A DNA stretch of 64,000 nucleotides from Flavobacterium subsaxonicum WB 4.1-42 = DSM 21790 (lineage in GTDB: Bacteria > Bacteroidota > Bacteroidia > Flavobacteriales > Flavobacteriaceae): the NCBI RefSeq assembly GCF_000422725.1, contig NZ_KE383909.1, positions 289,230-353,229 of the forward strand, written 5' to 3'. Positions 1 to 10,069 of this stretch are shown here, one piece after another. Positions within the stretch are counted from its first letter, which is position 1; the number at the start of each line of letters is the position of its first letter. Under the pieces are notes generated by a model that had not been told where the DNA came from, did not search any database, and worked only from the letters and a program-made list of their open reading frames with translations. The position numbers and the translations under genes were made by a program.

Positions 1-754
1 CTTCCGGAACAAACGAGTTAGAAGGTTCTAACAATACTGTTTTCTGGCCCGTTGTATTGTACGGAAGGCAAAAATCTTCGTTTTTAGTCTCAACCAGGTA
101 GGTAAAATCTTTATTAAAGAATGTGTTACCGCCGTTGTCAAGCTCGTATTTTATAAGTCCGTTGTCTGAAGTAAACTTTAGTTTGTTGCCATACAGGCAG
201 CTGCTGGTTTCAGAGCCTGCTTTTTCGTTTGGTGCCGCACTGTAATATTCCGGCCAGTAGTTGTTGCCCGTTGGCGTGTTAGGACCCACACCAAGGTGGC
301 CCTGTTCCATTTTTGCAAAGTACCAGGTTTTAGTGCTGTTGTTGGTAAGCAACTGGGTAGTTATAGGATCGTTAAATACACTCAGCAAGTCTTTAATTTC
401 GATACTACCCGTGGTAGATACCCCACCTTTACCGGTTGCTATAACAGTTACAATATACGAATTGACACCATTGGTAGAAAAACGCTTGGCAATAAAGCCC
501 TCATCGTTATAATCGCTGGTACCGTCAGGGTATACAAACTTGTAAGTCATAGCGCCATCGGCGTGTGCGGTAATGGTAGTTTGCCCGCTGCCGTCTCCGT
601 TAGGGTTTTCGGTATCCTGGCCCACAATGGTGTAGCCAATCTCTAAGTTGGTAGGGGCATCAAGCGTGCCAAAGCTCTTATCATCGTCCTGGCAGCCGGT
701 AACCAACACCAGCAGCAGCACAAATTTTGCTAAATTTTTTAAAGTCTCTTTCAT
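1..754 (-). CDS. PUL outer-membrane lipoprotein, 3' end outside window
   Basis: The reading frame is open from an ATG at 754 to the window edge, giving 251 residues without a stop. It starts MKETLKNLAKFVLLLVLVTGC followed by QDDD: a lipoprotein signal peptide with acid residues after the cysteine, the pattern linked to surface export in Bacteroidota. A PKD/Ig-like segment follows (about 30-125), then a region beginning NNSTKTWYF that I associate with non-catalytic lipoproteins or the N-terminal part of GH16-type enzymes in flavobacterial glycan loci. It starts 4 bp after the stop of the upstream lipoprotein gene and so belongs to the susCD operon. The missing C-terminus would decide between a glycan-binding protein and an enzyme. 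Confidence 0.75.
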   Translation of the reverse strand, partial: MKETLKNLAKFVLLLVLVTGCQDDDKSFGTLDAPTNLEIGYTIVGQDTENPNGDGSGQTTITAHADGAMTYKFVYPDGTSDYNDEGFIAKRFSTNGVNSYIVTVIATGKGGVSTTGSIEIKDLLSVFNDPITTQLLTNNSTKTWYFAKMEQGHLGVGPNTPTGNNYWPEYYSAAPNEKAGSETSSCLYGNKLKFTSDNGLIKYELDNGGNTFFNKDFTYLVETKNEDFCLPYNTTGQKTVLLEPSNSFVPE

Positions 755-758
755 AGTT

Positions 759-2315
759 TTAATTTGTAAGTTGGATATCATCAAAATAATATACATCGTC
801 TGTGCCTAATACACCGGCATTAAAGAAAAGCGTTATCGTGTTGTAGTTGTTAGCGTTAACCACATCGCTAAAATCAAAAGTCAGTTCTTCCCACTGGTTG
901 GCAACGGTTGTGTTAGCAGATTTTTCGATGTTATTAGCCGCCACACCATTTTCCAGCTTAAAGATTACCTGTTTACCTGCGGCAGGGCTGTAGACCTTCA
1001 TTTTAAAGATGTGCTGCGATGAAAAATCAAACGGCGCGCTGAATATCTTGTAAGAACCCGCCCATTGCTGACCGCCCACTGGCTTAAACATTCTCATAAT
1101 CTTGTTGCTGGTGTTGATTCCGCCCACGGCAGGGTTGTTTTCTACCGATGTTACCGCACCCTGAAAATCATTAAACGCATAGTCTATAGAAGCATTTTCG
1201 AATGTGATTGGGAATATTGAGTTGGGTGCGCCAGCATATTGCATGATGTCATCAAAATAGTAGGTTTCGCCACCACCCACAACACCAAAGTTGCAGAACA
1301 TTATTACGTTAGAATACGATTGGGCCGCATTGGCTCCGCTAAAATCGTACGTTAGTTCTTCCCACTGGTTGGCTACAGTTGTAACGGCAGCAACCTCGTG
1401 GTTAATGGTAGCATCGGCAAGATTTTCTAACTTAAGAAGGAAGGTTACACCAGCCGCCGGAGACCATACTTTTACTTTGAACATGTGCATGCTGCCCAGG
1501 TTGGTAATAGGGGTATCTAACGTTAGTAACGACCCGGCCCAAACTTCTGCCCCAGGGTTTTTAACCTGCATGGCTACTTTAGAGCTGGTGTTTATACCAT
1601 TAGTATCGGGGTTGTCTACCACGGTGCTTATAGCGTTGCCAAAGTTGCCAAAGCTGTAGTTTAAGCCTGCATCCTGAAAGGTAATTGGCAGGGCCAGTGG
1701 GTTAGATATTAAAACATCTTCGGTATATACGGTTGTTGCAGCACCACCGCTAAAAGCCGTTACCGTAACAGTATACGTGCCCGATGCCGTATAGGTATGC
1801 GACTGCGGTGTACCCTCGTTAAACTGCGCGGGAGCGGCACTTAAATCATCACCGTAGGTAATTTCGAAGTACGTTTCGTAATCTGCCTTGGCAGTAACGT
1901 TTATAAGGTAAGGGTTACCGGTAACGTAGGTAACATCTACATCAAGGTTTTCCGGCGCCCTGAACGTTACGGTTAGGGGCAGGGTAATTTCTGATGTTTT
2001 ACCGTTAATACCAGTGGCGATGATCCTTACATCGTAGATTCCTTCCGGATAAATGTGCGTGGTATATTCGCCTATTGCTAACGATACAGGGTCGGCAGAT
2101 TCGCCATGCCCATAAAACAGTTCGAAACTAATAACATTTTCGCCATTGGGCTTAAGGGTAACAAGGCCTGTATTATCCTGTGTGATGGTAAACAGTGCCG
2201 AAAGGTTTTGCGGTGCCGATGCGTCGTCCACAAAGGTTATATCGCCGTCTTCGTCCTGGCAGCCCGCCATTAAGGCAATAAACAGGATACCAATTATATA
2301 GTTAAGTTTTTTCAT
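759..2315 (-). CDS. SusE/F-like surface glycan-binding lipoprotein with duplicated domain
   Basis: This 518-residue lipoprotein is probably a non-catalytic glycan-binding partner of the SusCD pair. I chose the ATG at 2315 because it begins MKKLNYIIGILFIALMAGC then QDEDGD, a typical lipobox with acidic residues. PKD/Ig-like segments occupy about residues 30-205. Two homologous modules of about 145 residues follow; each opens with PITF(Q/E) and carries WAGS, TTVANQWEELT(Y/F)DFS and YYFDDI, so the C-terminal half is an internal duplication resembling carbohydrate-binding modules. It lies 10 bp downstream of susD. Family-level role is inferred from position and signal; the ligand is unknown. Confidence 0.8.
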   Translation of the reverse strand: MKKLNYIIGILFIALMAGCQDEDGDITFVDDASAPQNLSALFTITQDNTGLVTLKPNGENVISFELFYGHGESADPVSLAIGEYTTHIYPEGIYDVRIIATGINGKTSEITLPLTVTFRAPENLDVDVTYVTGNPYLINVTAKADYETYFEITYGDDLSAAPAQFNEGTPQSHTYTASGTYTVTVTAFSGGAATTVYTEDVLISNPLALPITFQDAGLNYSFGNFGNAISTVVDNPDTNGINTSSKVAMQVKNPGAEVWAGSLLTLDTPITNLGSMHMFKVKVWSPAAGVTFLLKLENLADATINHEVAAVTTVANQWEELTYDFSGANAAQSYSNVIMFCNFGVVGGGETYYFDDIMQYAGAPNSIFPITFENASIDYAFNDFQGAVTSVENNPAVGGINTSNKIMRMFKPVGGQQWAGSYKIFSAPFDFSSQHIFKMKVYSPAAGKQVIFKLENGVAANNIEKSANTTVANQWEELTFDFSDVVNANNYNTITLFFNAGVLGTDDVYYFDDIQLTN

Positions 2316-2325
2316 AGTTATAATT

Positions 2326-3831
2326 TTATTGATATAGCGGATTTTGCGACCAGTTACCGTTAGCAAACTGGATCTCTTCGTACGGTATCGGGAAAACTTC
2401 GTTCTTACCTGCGGTAAAACCTTCTATTACAGATGCGGCCCTTCCGGTTCTTACAAGGTCAAAAAAGCGGTGGCCTTCGCCCATAAGTTCCCTTCTTCTT
2501 TCCAGTTCTATAGCAGTGTATAATCCTGCGCCTGTTGCCGCAATGTTGTGGTTAGCATCGCCAAAAGCACGCTGCCTAACCATGTTTAGATACAATAGCG
2601 CATTAACATCATCGCCATTATGGGCGTAAGCCTCGGCAGCCATCAGCAGTACATCGGCATAGCGTATGGCCCTGTAGTTGTTAGGGTTGGTTAGCTTACT
2701 ATCGCCCAGGTTAAGGTCGCCCTGCCTTGGTATGTATTTTTTATTAAAATATCCGGTATGCTCGTAACCTTCTCCAAAAAGTACACCGGGCGTATCGGTA
2801 CCATTATCCCAGGTAGGGTTGGCATCGGCAAAAGCCTGAATGTTAAGTATGGCAACATCGCGTCGTAGGTCGCCTTCCTCAAAAGCCTCGTATGCCTCTT
2901 GTGTAGGGATATTAAAGCTATAACCCGAATCGAACAATGGGCCGTTAAAGTTTCTTGGCCCGTTAAAACCTACGGCTACGTTACCCTCGCTGCATTGCAG
3001 GCAGCCAAAACCGGCACCTTCCTGATCGGTATACTGGATCTCGAAAACCGACTCAGCGCCGTTCTCGCCATCATTTTCAAAAATGGTATTGTAATCGGTA
3101 ACAAGACTGTATTTGTTAGATGATATTACCGTTTGCAACATAGCGGCAGCCTGGGCATATTTTTGCTGGTACAGGTAAGCTTTACCCAACAAAGCCTGTG
3201 CAGCCCCAACGGTTACCCTGCCTTTTTCCTGGTTTTTAACATCATCAAGATTTTCGATGGCATAAAGCAAATCGGCCTCTATGGTGGCATACACTTCCTG
3301 CGGTGCAGAACGCGGAATACTGGTTTCGTCTCCCAATGCAAAGCGAACATCGCCTTTTAAAGGCAGGGCACCAAACCATTTGACCAACTCAAAATGAAAG
3401 TACGCCCTTAAAAAACGGGTTTGTGCTATTATGTTGGTCTTGCCCTCAAAATCCATTTTATCCTGAAATTCTAAAATGTAATTGGCCCTGTTTACACCGC
3501 CAAACATCCAGTCCCAAACATTTTTGATGTTAGAGTTTACAGGTGTGTGAGACATATCGTCTACCTGTTGGAAACCCGGAACGTCGGTAGCGCTCTCGCC
3601 ACCACTCAGGGTATTATCTGATGCTATTTCACCCAAAAGTACATTTACATAAGTGCTTTGCAGTACATCGTACACACCTATAAGGGCGTTTTCGTAATCC
3701 TGTGCCGAGTTAAAATAGTTCTCTCCGTCTATACTGTAGGGCTGCTCGCGATCTACAAAATCGTCTCCGCAGGACAGGTTAAGTGAAAGTATGCTGAAAG
3801 CCGCAATGGCTATTATTATCTTCTTTTTCAT
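2326..3831 (-). CDS. susD-like: SusD/RagB family nutrient-uptake outer-membrane lipoprotein
   Basis: SusD-type lipoproteins cap the SusC transporter on the cell surface and help capture oligosaccharides. The protein has 501 residues starting MKKKIIIAIAAFSILSLNLSC, a lipobox followed by GDD. The ATG at 3831 is preferred over an upstream in-frame TTG. Family features are the N-terminal helical part (YFNSAQDYENALIGVYD), TPR-like helices (AQALLGKAYLYQQKYAQAA) and the C-terminal NPNNYRAIRYADVLLMAAEA and RRRELMGEGHRFFDLVR segments. It begins 12 bp after the susC stop, so the two are surely co-transcribed. Confidence 0.95.
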   Translation of the reverse strand: MKKKIIIAIAAFSILSLNLSCGDDFVDREQPYSIDGENYFNSAQDYENALIGVYDVLQSTYVNVLLGEIASDNTLSGGESATDVPGFQQVDDMSHTPVNSNIKNVWDWMFGGVNRANYILEFQDKMDFEGKTNIIAQTRFLRAYFHFELVKWFGALPLKGDVRFALGDETSIPRSAPQEVYATIEADLLYAIENLDDVKNQEKGRVTVGAAQALLGKAYLYQQKYAQAAAMLQTVISSNKYSLVTDYNTIFENDGENGAESVFEIQYTDQEGAGFGCLQCSEGNVAVGFNGPRNFNGPLFDSGYSFNIPTQEAYEAFEEGDLRRDVAILNIQAFADANPTWDNGTDTPGVLFGEGYEHTGYFNKKYIPRQGDLNLGDSKLTNPNNYRAIRYADVLLMAAEAYAHNGDDVNALLYLNMVRQRAFGDANHNIAATGAGLYTAIELERRRELMGEGHRFFDLVRTGRAASVIEGFTAGKNEVFPIPYEEIQFANGNWSQNPLYQ

Positions 3832-3843
3832 TGTATCCAAAAG

Positions 3844-6800
3844 TTAAAAATTAATGTTTGCTCCTATCATATACGTTCTTGGTACCGGATAAAAACCGTA
3901 GTCGATACCGCTGCCGATAGGTGCGCCGGATGATGCACTTGGATCGTAACCCCTGTATTTGGTAAAGGTGTACAGGTTGTTTACGCCAATATATAATCTT
4001 GCTCTTGAAACTGCATTGCCTAAAAGTTCCGGTTTAATAGAGTAGCCCAGCTGCACGTTTTGTATCCTGCAGTACGAGGCATCTTCTACATAGTAGGATG
4101 AGAACAGGGCATTGTTTGTAGCACCTGTTGTTACCCTTGGCACGCTGTTGCTTGTGCCTTCGCCTGTCCATCTGTCCAGTACGTAGTTAAGGCGGTTACC
4201 GTTGGGTACGTTTCTTTCGTAAGCCCTTATCATATCGTTGCCAAGAGAGGCAAACACATAGCTTGTAAAGTCGAAACCTTTGTAGTTTAGGGTAAGGTTA
4301 AAGCCCATTACCGCGTTGGGTATTGCGTTGCCAAGATCGGTCTTATCAGCGGCGGTAATCTGGTTATCGCCGTTAACATCTTTAAAGCGGATATCGCCCG
4401 GAGAAACGCTGGTAGACCCTAAGCCCACCTGAGATGGTGCTGCATCTATCTCGGCCTGGTTCTGGAAAATACCTTCCATCTGGTAGCCGTAAAAGTAGCC
4501 CATTGGCTTGCCAACTTCCATTCTCGATGGTTGCTCGTTAAGGCCAAAGCTGCCGCCCGGTACAAAACCGGTACCGTTATTTACCTGTGTTACCTTATTT
4601 TTTAAGAAGGTTACATTGTAGTTGGCCTCAATATTAAAGTTTTCTGACACTGCTGTTTTGTAGCCTACAGCAAGCTCAAAACCATAGTTTTTAACGCTAC
4701 CGGCATTTGCAGTAGGAGGGCTGGCGCCCGGTGCGCCAATACCAATAATACCCGAAACCGGAATGGCATCAATAAGCAGGTCTTCCCTTGTGTCTACAAA
4801 ATAATCGGCAACCAGGGTTAGCTTATCGTTAAAAAAGTTAAGGTCGGCACCTACGTCAAATTTCTTGGCTTCTTCCCACTTAAGGTTGGGGTTGGCCACC
4901 TGGCCTGTTGCTGTACCGTTAACAAGGGTGTTGTTAAACACGTAGGTAGATTCTCCGCCTAAAAGCGATACATAGCCATTAGAACGAATCTGGTCGTTAC
5001 CAAGGCTACCATAACTAACCCTAAGCTTGGCGAAATTTAGCAGCGATGATTTATTAAAGAACGACTCATCTGAAATGATCCATCCGGCTGTTGCCGAAGG
5101 AAAGTAAGCCACAGTGTTTTCAGGTCCGAATTTTGTTGAGGTATCTCTACGTATCATTCCTGATAGCAGGTAGCGGCCTTTGTAGTCGTACTGCATCCTT
5201 GCAAAATACGACAGCCTTCTTTCATCATACGTATATGAACTGTTGGTTTTAGAGTTCTGGAAACCCGTTGTAAGGCCTATATCGGCATAATGCCAGTCGT
5301 TGTTGGGTACATCAAAACCTGTGGCACTTAGGCCATTGCCCCATTCTTTATAAATGGTGTTACCGGCTGTAAAGGTAAAGTTGTGCGCATCGGCAAACGA
5401 TTTTACGTAGGTTACAAAAAGGTCAAAAGTATAGCTATTATCATTAACTGCGCCCTGTGTAACGCTGCTGCGCTGCACGTCGAACACTTTATCTCCTAAC
5501 GTCTGGCCGTATTGTACTTGCTTACCAAACGATTTAGACTTGCTGTTAGCAGAATTAAAACCCATCCTCCCCGTTACTTTAAGCCCTTTTATAAGCTCGT
5601 AATCAAGGCCAAACGTACCATTTATCTTTTTATAGTTGTACTTGTTGTAGGTGTTTTCCATTTGGGCCAGCGGGTTAATAATCTCTGCACCAAAGCCCGT
5701 TGTGCTTGGTACAAGGGTATATTCGCCTGTTGTCGCGTCGCGTGGGGTTAACGTAGCCGGTACATTAAGTGCGTTGAATAGCACCGAACCAAGTCCGTTT
5801 TCACTTAATGTTCTCCTGTCAAACTGGGTATAAATAATATTGGCGTTCATTTTTAGTTTCTCGCTAATATCTGCGCCTAAAGCCATACGTGCAGTGTTCC
5901 TTACAAAGTCGGCTTTATCTTCGCCCACAATACCATCCTGGTCTACGTGCGATGCGCCAATAGAGTACGTAATTTTATCTGACCCGCCGCTTGCGGTAAG
6001 GTCGTGGCTTATTACAGGCACGCCTTTGCTAAAAACCTGGTCTTGCCAATCGGTTCCGGTACCCAGGCCGCTAAGGTTAGGGTAGGGCAGTGTCTGCCCG
6101 CCGTTAGCATAACTTTCGTTAAGCAGGGCAGCATATTCTGTAGCATTAAGTGTAGGCAGTGTGCGTGTGGTTTCCTGAAAACCGGTATACACATTATAAG
6201 ATACCTGCGTTTTCTGGTTTTTACGGCCTTTTTTGGTAGTAACCAATATAATACCGTTGGCACCTATGGTACCGTATATAGCTGCCTGGGCATCTTTAAG
6301 TACGGTAATAGTTTCTATATCGCTGGGGTTTAGCAGGCCGAGTTCGCCCTGATAACCATCTATTATGGCAATAGGGTTGTTGTTGCCATTGGTACCAATA
6401 CCGCGAATGCTAATGGTTAAACCTGCACCCGGCGACCCTGATGTAGAGGTTACATTTACACCCGAAACCGTTCCTTGTAATGCCTGCTCTATTTTTACAG
6501 GCCTAAGTTTTTCTAAGGTTTGGGCGCTAACGGTACTAACGGCACCGGTAACTTCTTTTTTCCTTTGGGTACCGTATCCAATTACCACAACCTCATCTAA
6601 GGTTTTGGCATTTTCTTTAAGTGCTACGGTTAGGTTTTCGTTGGTGGTAACTACTTTTTCAAAATTATCAAAACCAATGTAGCTAAATACTAAAGTTGAT
6701 CCTGAGGGTACGGTTAGGGTGTAGTTACCATCAATATCGGTTATGGTGCCTAATGTGGAGTTTTTTACAGCAACATTAACGCCGGGAATAGGCAGCCCGG

Positions 6801-6897
6801 TTGCCGCTTCATTTACTTGTCCGCTAATCTCTACATTCTGCGCAAAGCAAAATGAGGAGACCAGCATAAAAGCAATTAATAATAATTTTGACTTCAT
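3844..6897 (-). CDS. susC-like: SusC/RagA family TonB-linked outer-membrane transporter
   Basis: This 1017-residue TonB-dependent beta-barrel imports oligosaccharides with SusD. It has a signal peptide ending CFAQ, a carboxypeptidase-regulatory-like domain (about 22-105, SGQVNEAATGLPIPGVNV), the family signature TLDEVVVIGYGTQRKKEVTG near 100-120, a plug domain with IRGIGTNG and ITVLKDAQAAIYG, and a long barrel ending with a terminal aromatic strand (YMIGANINF). The length is normal for the family. It is the first gene of the transport operon; the regulator gene upstream is separated by 245 bp that contain a terminator. The substrate cannot be read from the sequence. Confidence 0.95.
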   Translation of the reverse strand: MKSKLLLIAFMLVSSFCFAQNVEISGQVNEAATGLPIPGVNVAVKNSTLGTITDIDGNYTLTVPSGSTLVFSYIGFDNFEKVVTTNENLTVALKENAKTLDEVVVIGYGTQRKKEVTGAVSTVSAQTLEKLRPVKIEQALQGTVSGVNVTSTSGSPGAGLTISIRGIGTNGNNNPIAIIDGYQGELGLLNPSDIETITVLKDAQAAIYGTIGANGIILVTTKKGRKNQKTQVSYNVYTGFQETTRTLPTLNATEYAALLNESYANGGQTLPYPNLSGLGTGTDWQDQVFSKGVPVISHDLTASGGSDKITYSIGASHVDQDGIVGEDKADFVRNTARMALGADISEKLKMNANIIYTQFDRRTLSENGLGSVLFNALNVPATLTPRDATTGEYTLVPSTTGFGAEIINPLAQMENTYNKYNYKKINGTFGLDYELIKGLKVTGRMGFNSANSKSKSFGKQVQYGQTLGDKVFDVQRSSVTQGAVNDNSYTFDLFVTYVKSFADAHNFTFTAGNTIYKEWGNGLSATGFDVPNNDWHYADIGLTTGFQNSKTNSSYTYDERRLSYFARMQYDYKGRYLLSGMIRRDTSTKFGPENTVAYFPSATAGWIISDESFFNKSSLLNFAKLRVSYGSLGNDQIRSNGYVSLLGGESTYVFNNTLVNGTATGQVANPNLKWEEAKKFDVGADLNFFNDKLTLVADYFVDTREDLLIDAIPVSGIIGIGAPGASPPTANAGSVKNYGFELAVGYKTAVSENFNIEANYNVTFLKNKVTQVNNGTGFVPGGSFGLNEQPSRMEVGKPMGYFYGYQMEGIFQNQAEIDAAPSQVGLGSTSVSPGDIRFKDVNGDNQITAADKTDLGNAIPNAVMGFNLTLNYKGFDFTSYVFASLGNDMIRAYERNVPNGNRLNYVLDRWTGEGTSNSVPRVTTGATNNALFSSYYVEDASYCRIQNVQLGYSIKPELLGNAVSRARLYIGVNNLYTFTKYRGYDPSASSGAPIGSGIDYGFYPVPRTYMIGANINF

Positions 6898-7050
6898 ATA
6901 AATAAATGGTTTTTTGTGATTTTATAAATTTAGATACCATTACATTATGATGTTCAAAATATACCTCTACAAAATATATACAATCTGTAAATAATTGCCG
7001 CAAATAGCAATTACACGCTGTTAAGCCACTGTTAACAGTATTTTATGAAA

Positions 7051-7073
7051 AAGCCGGATGGTATATCCGGCTT
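7051..7073 (-). terminator. Rho-independent terminator of the regulator gene
   Basis: A 9-bp perfect stem (AAGCCGGAT / ATCCGGCTT) with a 5-nt loop lies 70 bp after the stop of the regulator gene. On the minus strand it is followed by TTTTTC. Confidence 0.8.
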
Positions 7074-7142
7074 ACGAAAACCTTGTAAATACAGGCTTTG
7101 TTGTGGTAATGTATAGGTGTTTTTACATTTTGTTGAGGTTTG

Positions 7143-9938
7143 CTAAACAGACAGAATATACTCAACAAGGCCTAATTCGTGAGGTAAGTCCATTTTTTTA
7201 CGCAAACGATATCGTTTTATCTCTACGCTTCGTACCGAAATGTTGAGCAGGGGCGCAATTTCTTTAGATGAAAGGTTAAGTCTTAAGTAAGCACACAGCC
7301 TTAAATCGTTTGGCGTTAATAGCGGATGCGCCTTTTTTATCTTCTTTAAAAAGTCTTTATCGGCGTTATTAAAGGCCTCTTTAAACATATCCCAGGTATC
7401 ATCTTCATTAATGTTTTTATTAATGGTTGTAATAACCGATTTGAGGCTTTTATCGCCACCTTCGCCGGTTTTTTTAAGGTCGTCTTTAATTAGTGATAGC
7501 AACTCATTTTTCTTAATAAGGTTCATGGTAGAAACCGCTAATTCACGGTTTTTATTTTCGAATTCCTGCTGCAGTTGATCATTTTTAACTTTCATAAGCT
7601 CCTGCTCATTCTCCAGTTCTTTAATTTCCAAAAGCCTATTGTTTTCTTCAATAAGCTTTTCCTTCTGTCTTGAGTAGTAATTTTTGTAAGCACGGTTAAC
7701 CATGTAGGCAGCAATAAGCGCGAATATCAAATAGATAATTAATGCTAATGTAGTAGCATACCAGGGTTTTAAAATGGTAAAGGCATACGTAGCGGTATTT
7801 ACAGATAGTGAGTTACCCGTCTTGGCCCTGACTTTAAAGGTGTAATCGCCCGGCGGCAGGTTTTTAAAGTTAATGAACGATTTGTTGCTCCAGTCGCTCC
7901 AATCGTCTTCCATGCCCTCCAGTTTGTAGTGAAAATCAGCATTTACATACTTACTGTATTCAGGAACTGTGTAGGAAAAGGTTAAGTTATTTTCGGAATA
8001 TTTAAAATTGCTGTCGCCTGATAATGCACAATTAAACGGATTCTGATTAAGCGCGTTAGCGGTAATATTACTGATTAATACTTTATAATTTTTAAAGGAT
8101 ATATCGTTTATATTAATGGTGTAATAACCATCTGTAGTACCAATTAGGTAGGTGCTGGCCGTAATTTGGGTAATATTCTCGTACCCCAGCATGGAATTGG
8201 TTAACGATGAGGGTATTGGGATAATATTGTGCTTAAGATCTGAATTCAGCTTACCCGATGAAAAATAATTTATGTAGTTTTTAGTAAAAAACCACAGCTT
8301 ACCGGAGTTATCAGGTATCAATTTACCCGATGTATACTCATCATTACCAAATATTTTGGAAAGCTTATCCTGTTTTATAAACTCGTTATTTTTTGTGTTA
8401 AGCTTAAAGATACCGTCTTTAGAGGCATAGAAAACTTCGCCGTTAAGCGTGCTAAGGCTCGCATTTTTACCCTTTTTCGGATTTTTATAGGCAAAAAATT
8501 TAGTTGCCTTTGTAAAGGTATTGTTTACCGTTACCCTGAATATGCCTTTATATTCGTGGCTTATATAAAAATTGTTGCCATTTACGGCGAAAAACCGGCT
8601 CGAATAATCAAAACCCTCAATGCGGTTCTTGAATTTCCAACCCGCAGGTGTTTTCTCTATAATAGATAACCCCAGGTAGTTGCCCTGTATAAGCTGGTTG
8701 CTGTTGTAAGGGTGGCGCTCAAATTTCCAGGTGCCAATGCCGGTATATATTTGGGTTGCGGTATTATTTTTAATAATGTAGGTACCGTAATCGTGACCGC
8801 AAAAAAGTGTACTATCGTAATGGTATAAGCTCCATACCTGGCCTTTGGTGCCCGGTATAAATTTAAAGTCGGCATCGGTGCCATACGGCTTGCTGAACAA
8901 TCCCTGATTGGTGCCCACATAGAGTGTGCCTTCGTATAAAATAGAGGCATACACAGTACCTAAAAAGCCGGTATCGTCAACCAGGCTGTGCACCGCCGAT
9001 TGCATGTTAATGCAGTTAATGCCATTATCAAGGCCTATCCAAAGGTTTTTATCGGCATCTTCAAATAAAGAAAGTGCCGTGTTATTGCTAAGGCCTCTGT
9101 TTTGTGTAATATGATATTTTAGACGCCCCTGTGGCGACAGTATAAAAATACCGTTAGATACCGTGCCCAATGCAAAGCTGCCATCGCTAAGCATCTGGCT
9201 GCTGTATATACTGGTGGAACTTAGCTCGATATCGGCCTCAATGTTCCATTTGGTTACAATGTTGTTTTTAAGTTCAAAAAAACCTTCGTACTGGGTTTGT
9301 ATCAGCAGGCCATCATCTTTACTAAAAATGTTGACTATCTTGCTGTTAGCAAATAGCGGGGCATTGCTTATAATTTTGCTTTTGCCGTTTTCAATTTCAA
9401 AAAGGCCTGAACTAAACGTTTGGTACAAAATGGTATTGTTTACAGCAAACACCTTATTCATACCTGTATCAGACGATATAATATTGAATTTTCCCGATGC
9501 GCAATCATATATAAATATCTGGCTAAGCGACTGAAATATAACCCAATGGTCGTACTGGGCAATGTTCCAGAACTGCTCATCGTCTATAATTTTATTTTTA
9601 ATGCTCTTGGCTAAAGAGTAGTATTTTAAAAGGCCGTTGGCTTGTCTTTTCCAATAGCCAAACTCCATGTAACAGCCGGTGTATATTTTGTCGCCAATTA
9701 CTTTTACAGATCGCATAATGGTTTCATTAGGAGTGGGGTAGAGTGTCCAGGCACTGCCGTTAAACTCTAACAACCCCTCATTATTGGCAAAGTACAGGTA
9801 GTTGTTACCGTCCTGGCTTATCATCCAGTTTTGATTGCCGGCATTGTAAGTGCCTGAACTAAATTTATTGATGGGTGGCAAATCCTGACCCAAGGCTGTA
9901 ATGGCGAATAGTATAAAAAAAAGTATATTTTTTTTCAA
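7143..9938 (-). CDS. Y_Y_Y-domain membrane sensor with C-terminal LuxR-type HTH
   Basis: A one-component membrane-spanning transcription regulator, probably sensing a glycan breakdown product and controlling the adjacent susCD operon. The 931 residues show a signal peptide, a periplasmic seven-bladed-propeller-like region (about 25-640) with two-component-propeller-type repeats (NLWIGLDNGI), a Y_Y_Y domain (about 645-715, YKLEGMEDDWSDWSN, LPPGDYTFKVRAKTG), one transmembrane helix (about 722-745), a charged coiled coil, and a LuxR-like HTH (about 872-916, LSSKEIAPLLNISVRSVEIKR). No histidine-kinase or receiver domain is present, unlike hybrid two-component PUL regulators. The only plausible start is a TTG at 9936-9938, directly before MKKN-type signal residues. 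Confidence 0.87.
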   Translation of the reverse strand: MKKNILFFILFAITALGQDLPPINKFSSGTYNAGNQNWMISQDGNNYLYFANNEGLLEFNGSAWTLYPTPNETIMRSVKVIGDKIYTGCYMEFGYWKRQANGLLKYYSLAKSIKNKIIDDEQFWNIAQYDHWVIFQSLSQIFIYDCASGKFNIISSDTGMNKVFAVNNTILYQTFSSGLFEIENGKSKIISNAPLFANSKIVNIFSKDDGLLIQTQYEGFFELKNNIVTKWNIEADIELSSTSIYSSQMLSDGSFALGTVSNGIFILSPQGRLKYHITQNRGLSNNTALSLFEDADKNLWIGLDNGINCINMQSAVHSLVDDTGFLGTVYASILYEGTLYVGTNQGLFSKPYGTDADFKFIPGTKGQVWSLYHYDSTLFCGHDYGTYIIKNNTATQIYTGIGTWKFERHPYNSNQLIQGNYLGLSIIEKTPAGWKFKNRIEGFDYSSRFFAVNGNNFYISHEYKGIFRVTVNNTFTKATKFFAYKNPKKGKNASLSTLNGEVFYASKDGIFKLNTKNNEFIKQDKLSKIFGNDEYTSGKLIPDNSGKLWFFTKNYINYFSSGKLNSDLKHNIIPIPSSLTNSMLGYENITQITASTYLIGTTDGYYTININDISFKNYKVLISNITANALNQNPFNCALSGDSNFKYSENNLTFSYTVPEYSKYVNADFHYKLEGMEDDWSDWSNKSFINFKNLPPGDYTFKVRAKTGNSLSVNTATYAFTILKPWYATTLALIIYLIFALIAAYMVNRAYKNYYSRQKEKLIEENNRLLEIKELENEQELMKVKNDQLQQEFENKNRELAVSTMNLIKKNELLSLIKDDLKKTGEGGDKSLKSVITTINKNINEDDTWDMFKEAFNNADKDFLKKIKKAHPLLTPNDLRLCAYLRLNLSSKEIAPLLNISVRSVEIKRYRLRKKMDLPHELGLVEYILSV

Positions 9939-9996
9939 AATACTTTGTGGAGTTTAGTTTTATTACGAATATACAAAAGAAAAGTGTTTATAAACA

Positions 9997-10024
9997 AAAC
10001 CGCCCCGCTTGGGCGGGGCGGTTT
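9997..10024 (-). terminator. Strong GC-rich rho-independent terminator
   Basis: A 12-bp perfect stem (AAACCGCCCCGC / GCGGGGCGGTTT) with a TTGG loop, followed on the minus strand by TTTTGTTTA. It ends the T9SS gene transcribed from 11491. Confidence 0.9.
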
Positions 10025-10069
10025 AAACTTATCTCAATGAAAATTTAAAAAACAATTCTGATTTAAGGT

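Noticed and set aside
6944-6985. Promoter -7 boxes before susC (TATATTTTG-like on the minus strand)
   Set aside because: Both candidates have one base too many between TA and TTTG and lack a spaced TTG, so they do not meet the TAnnTTTG pattern.
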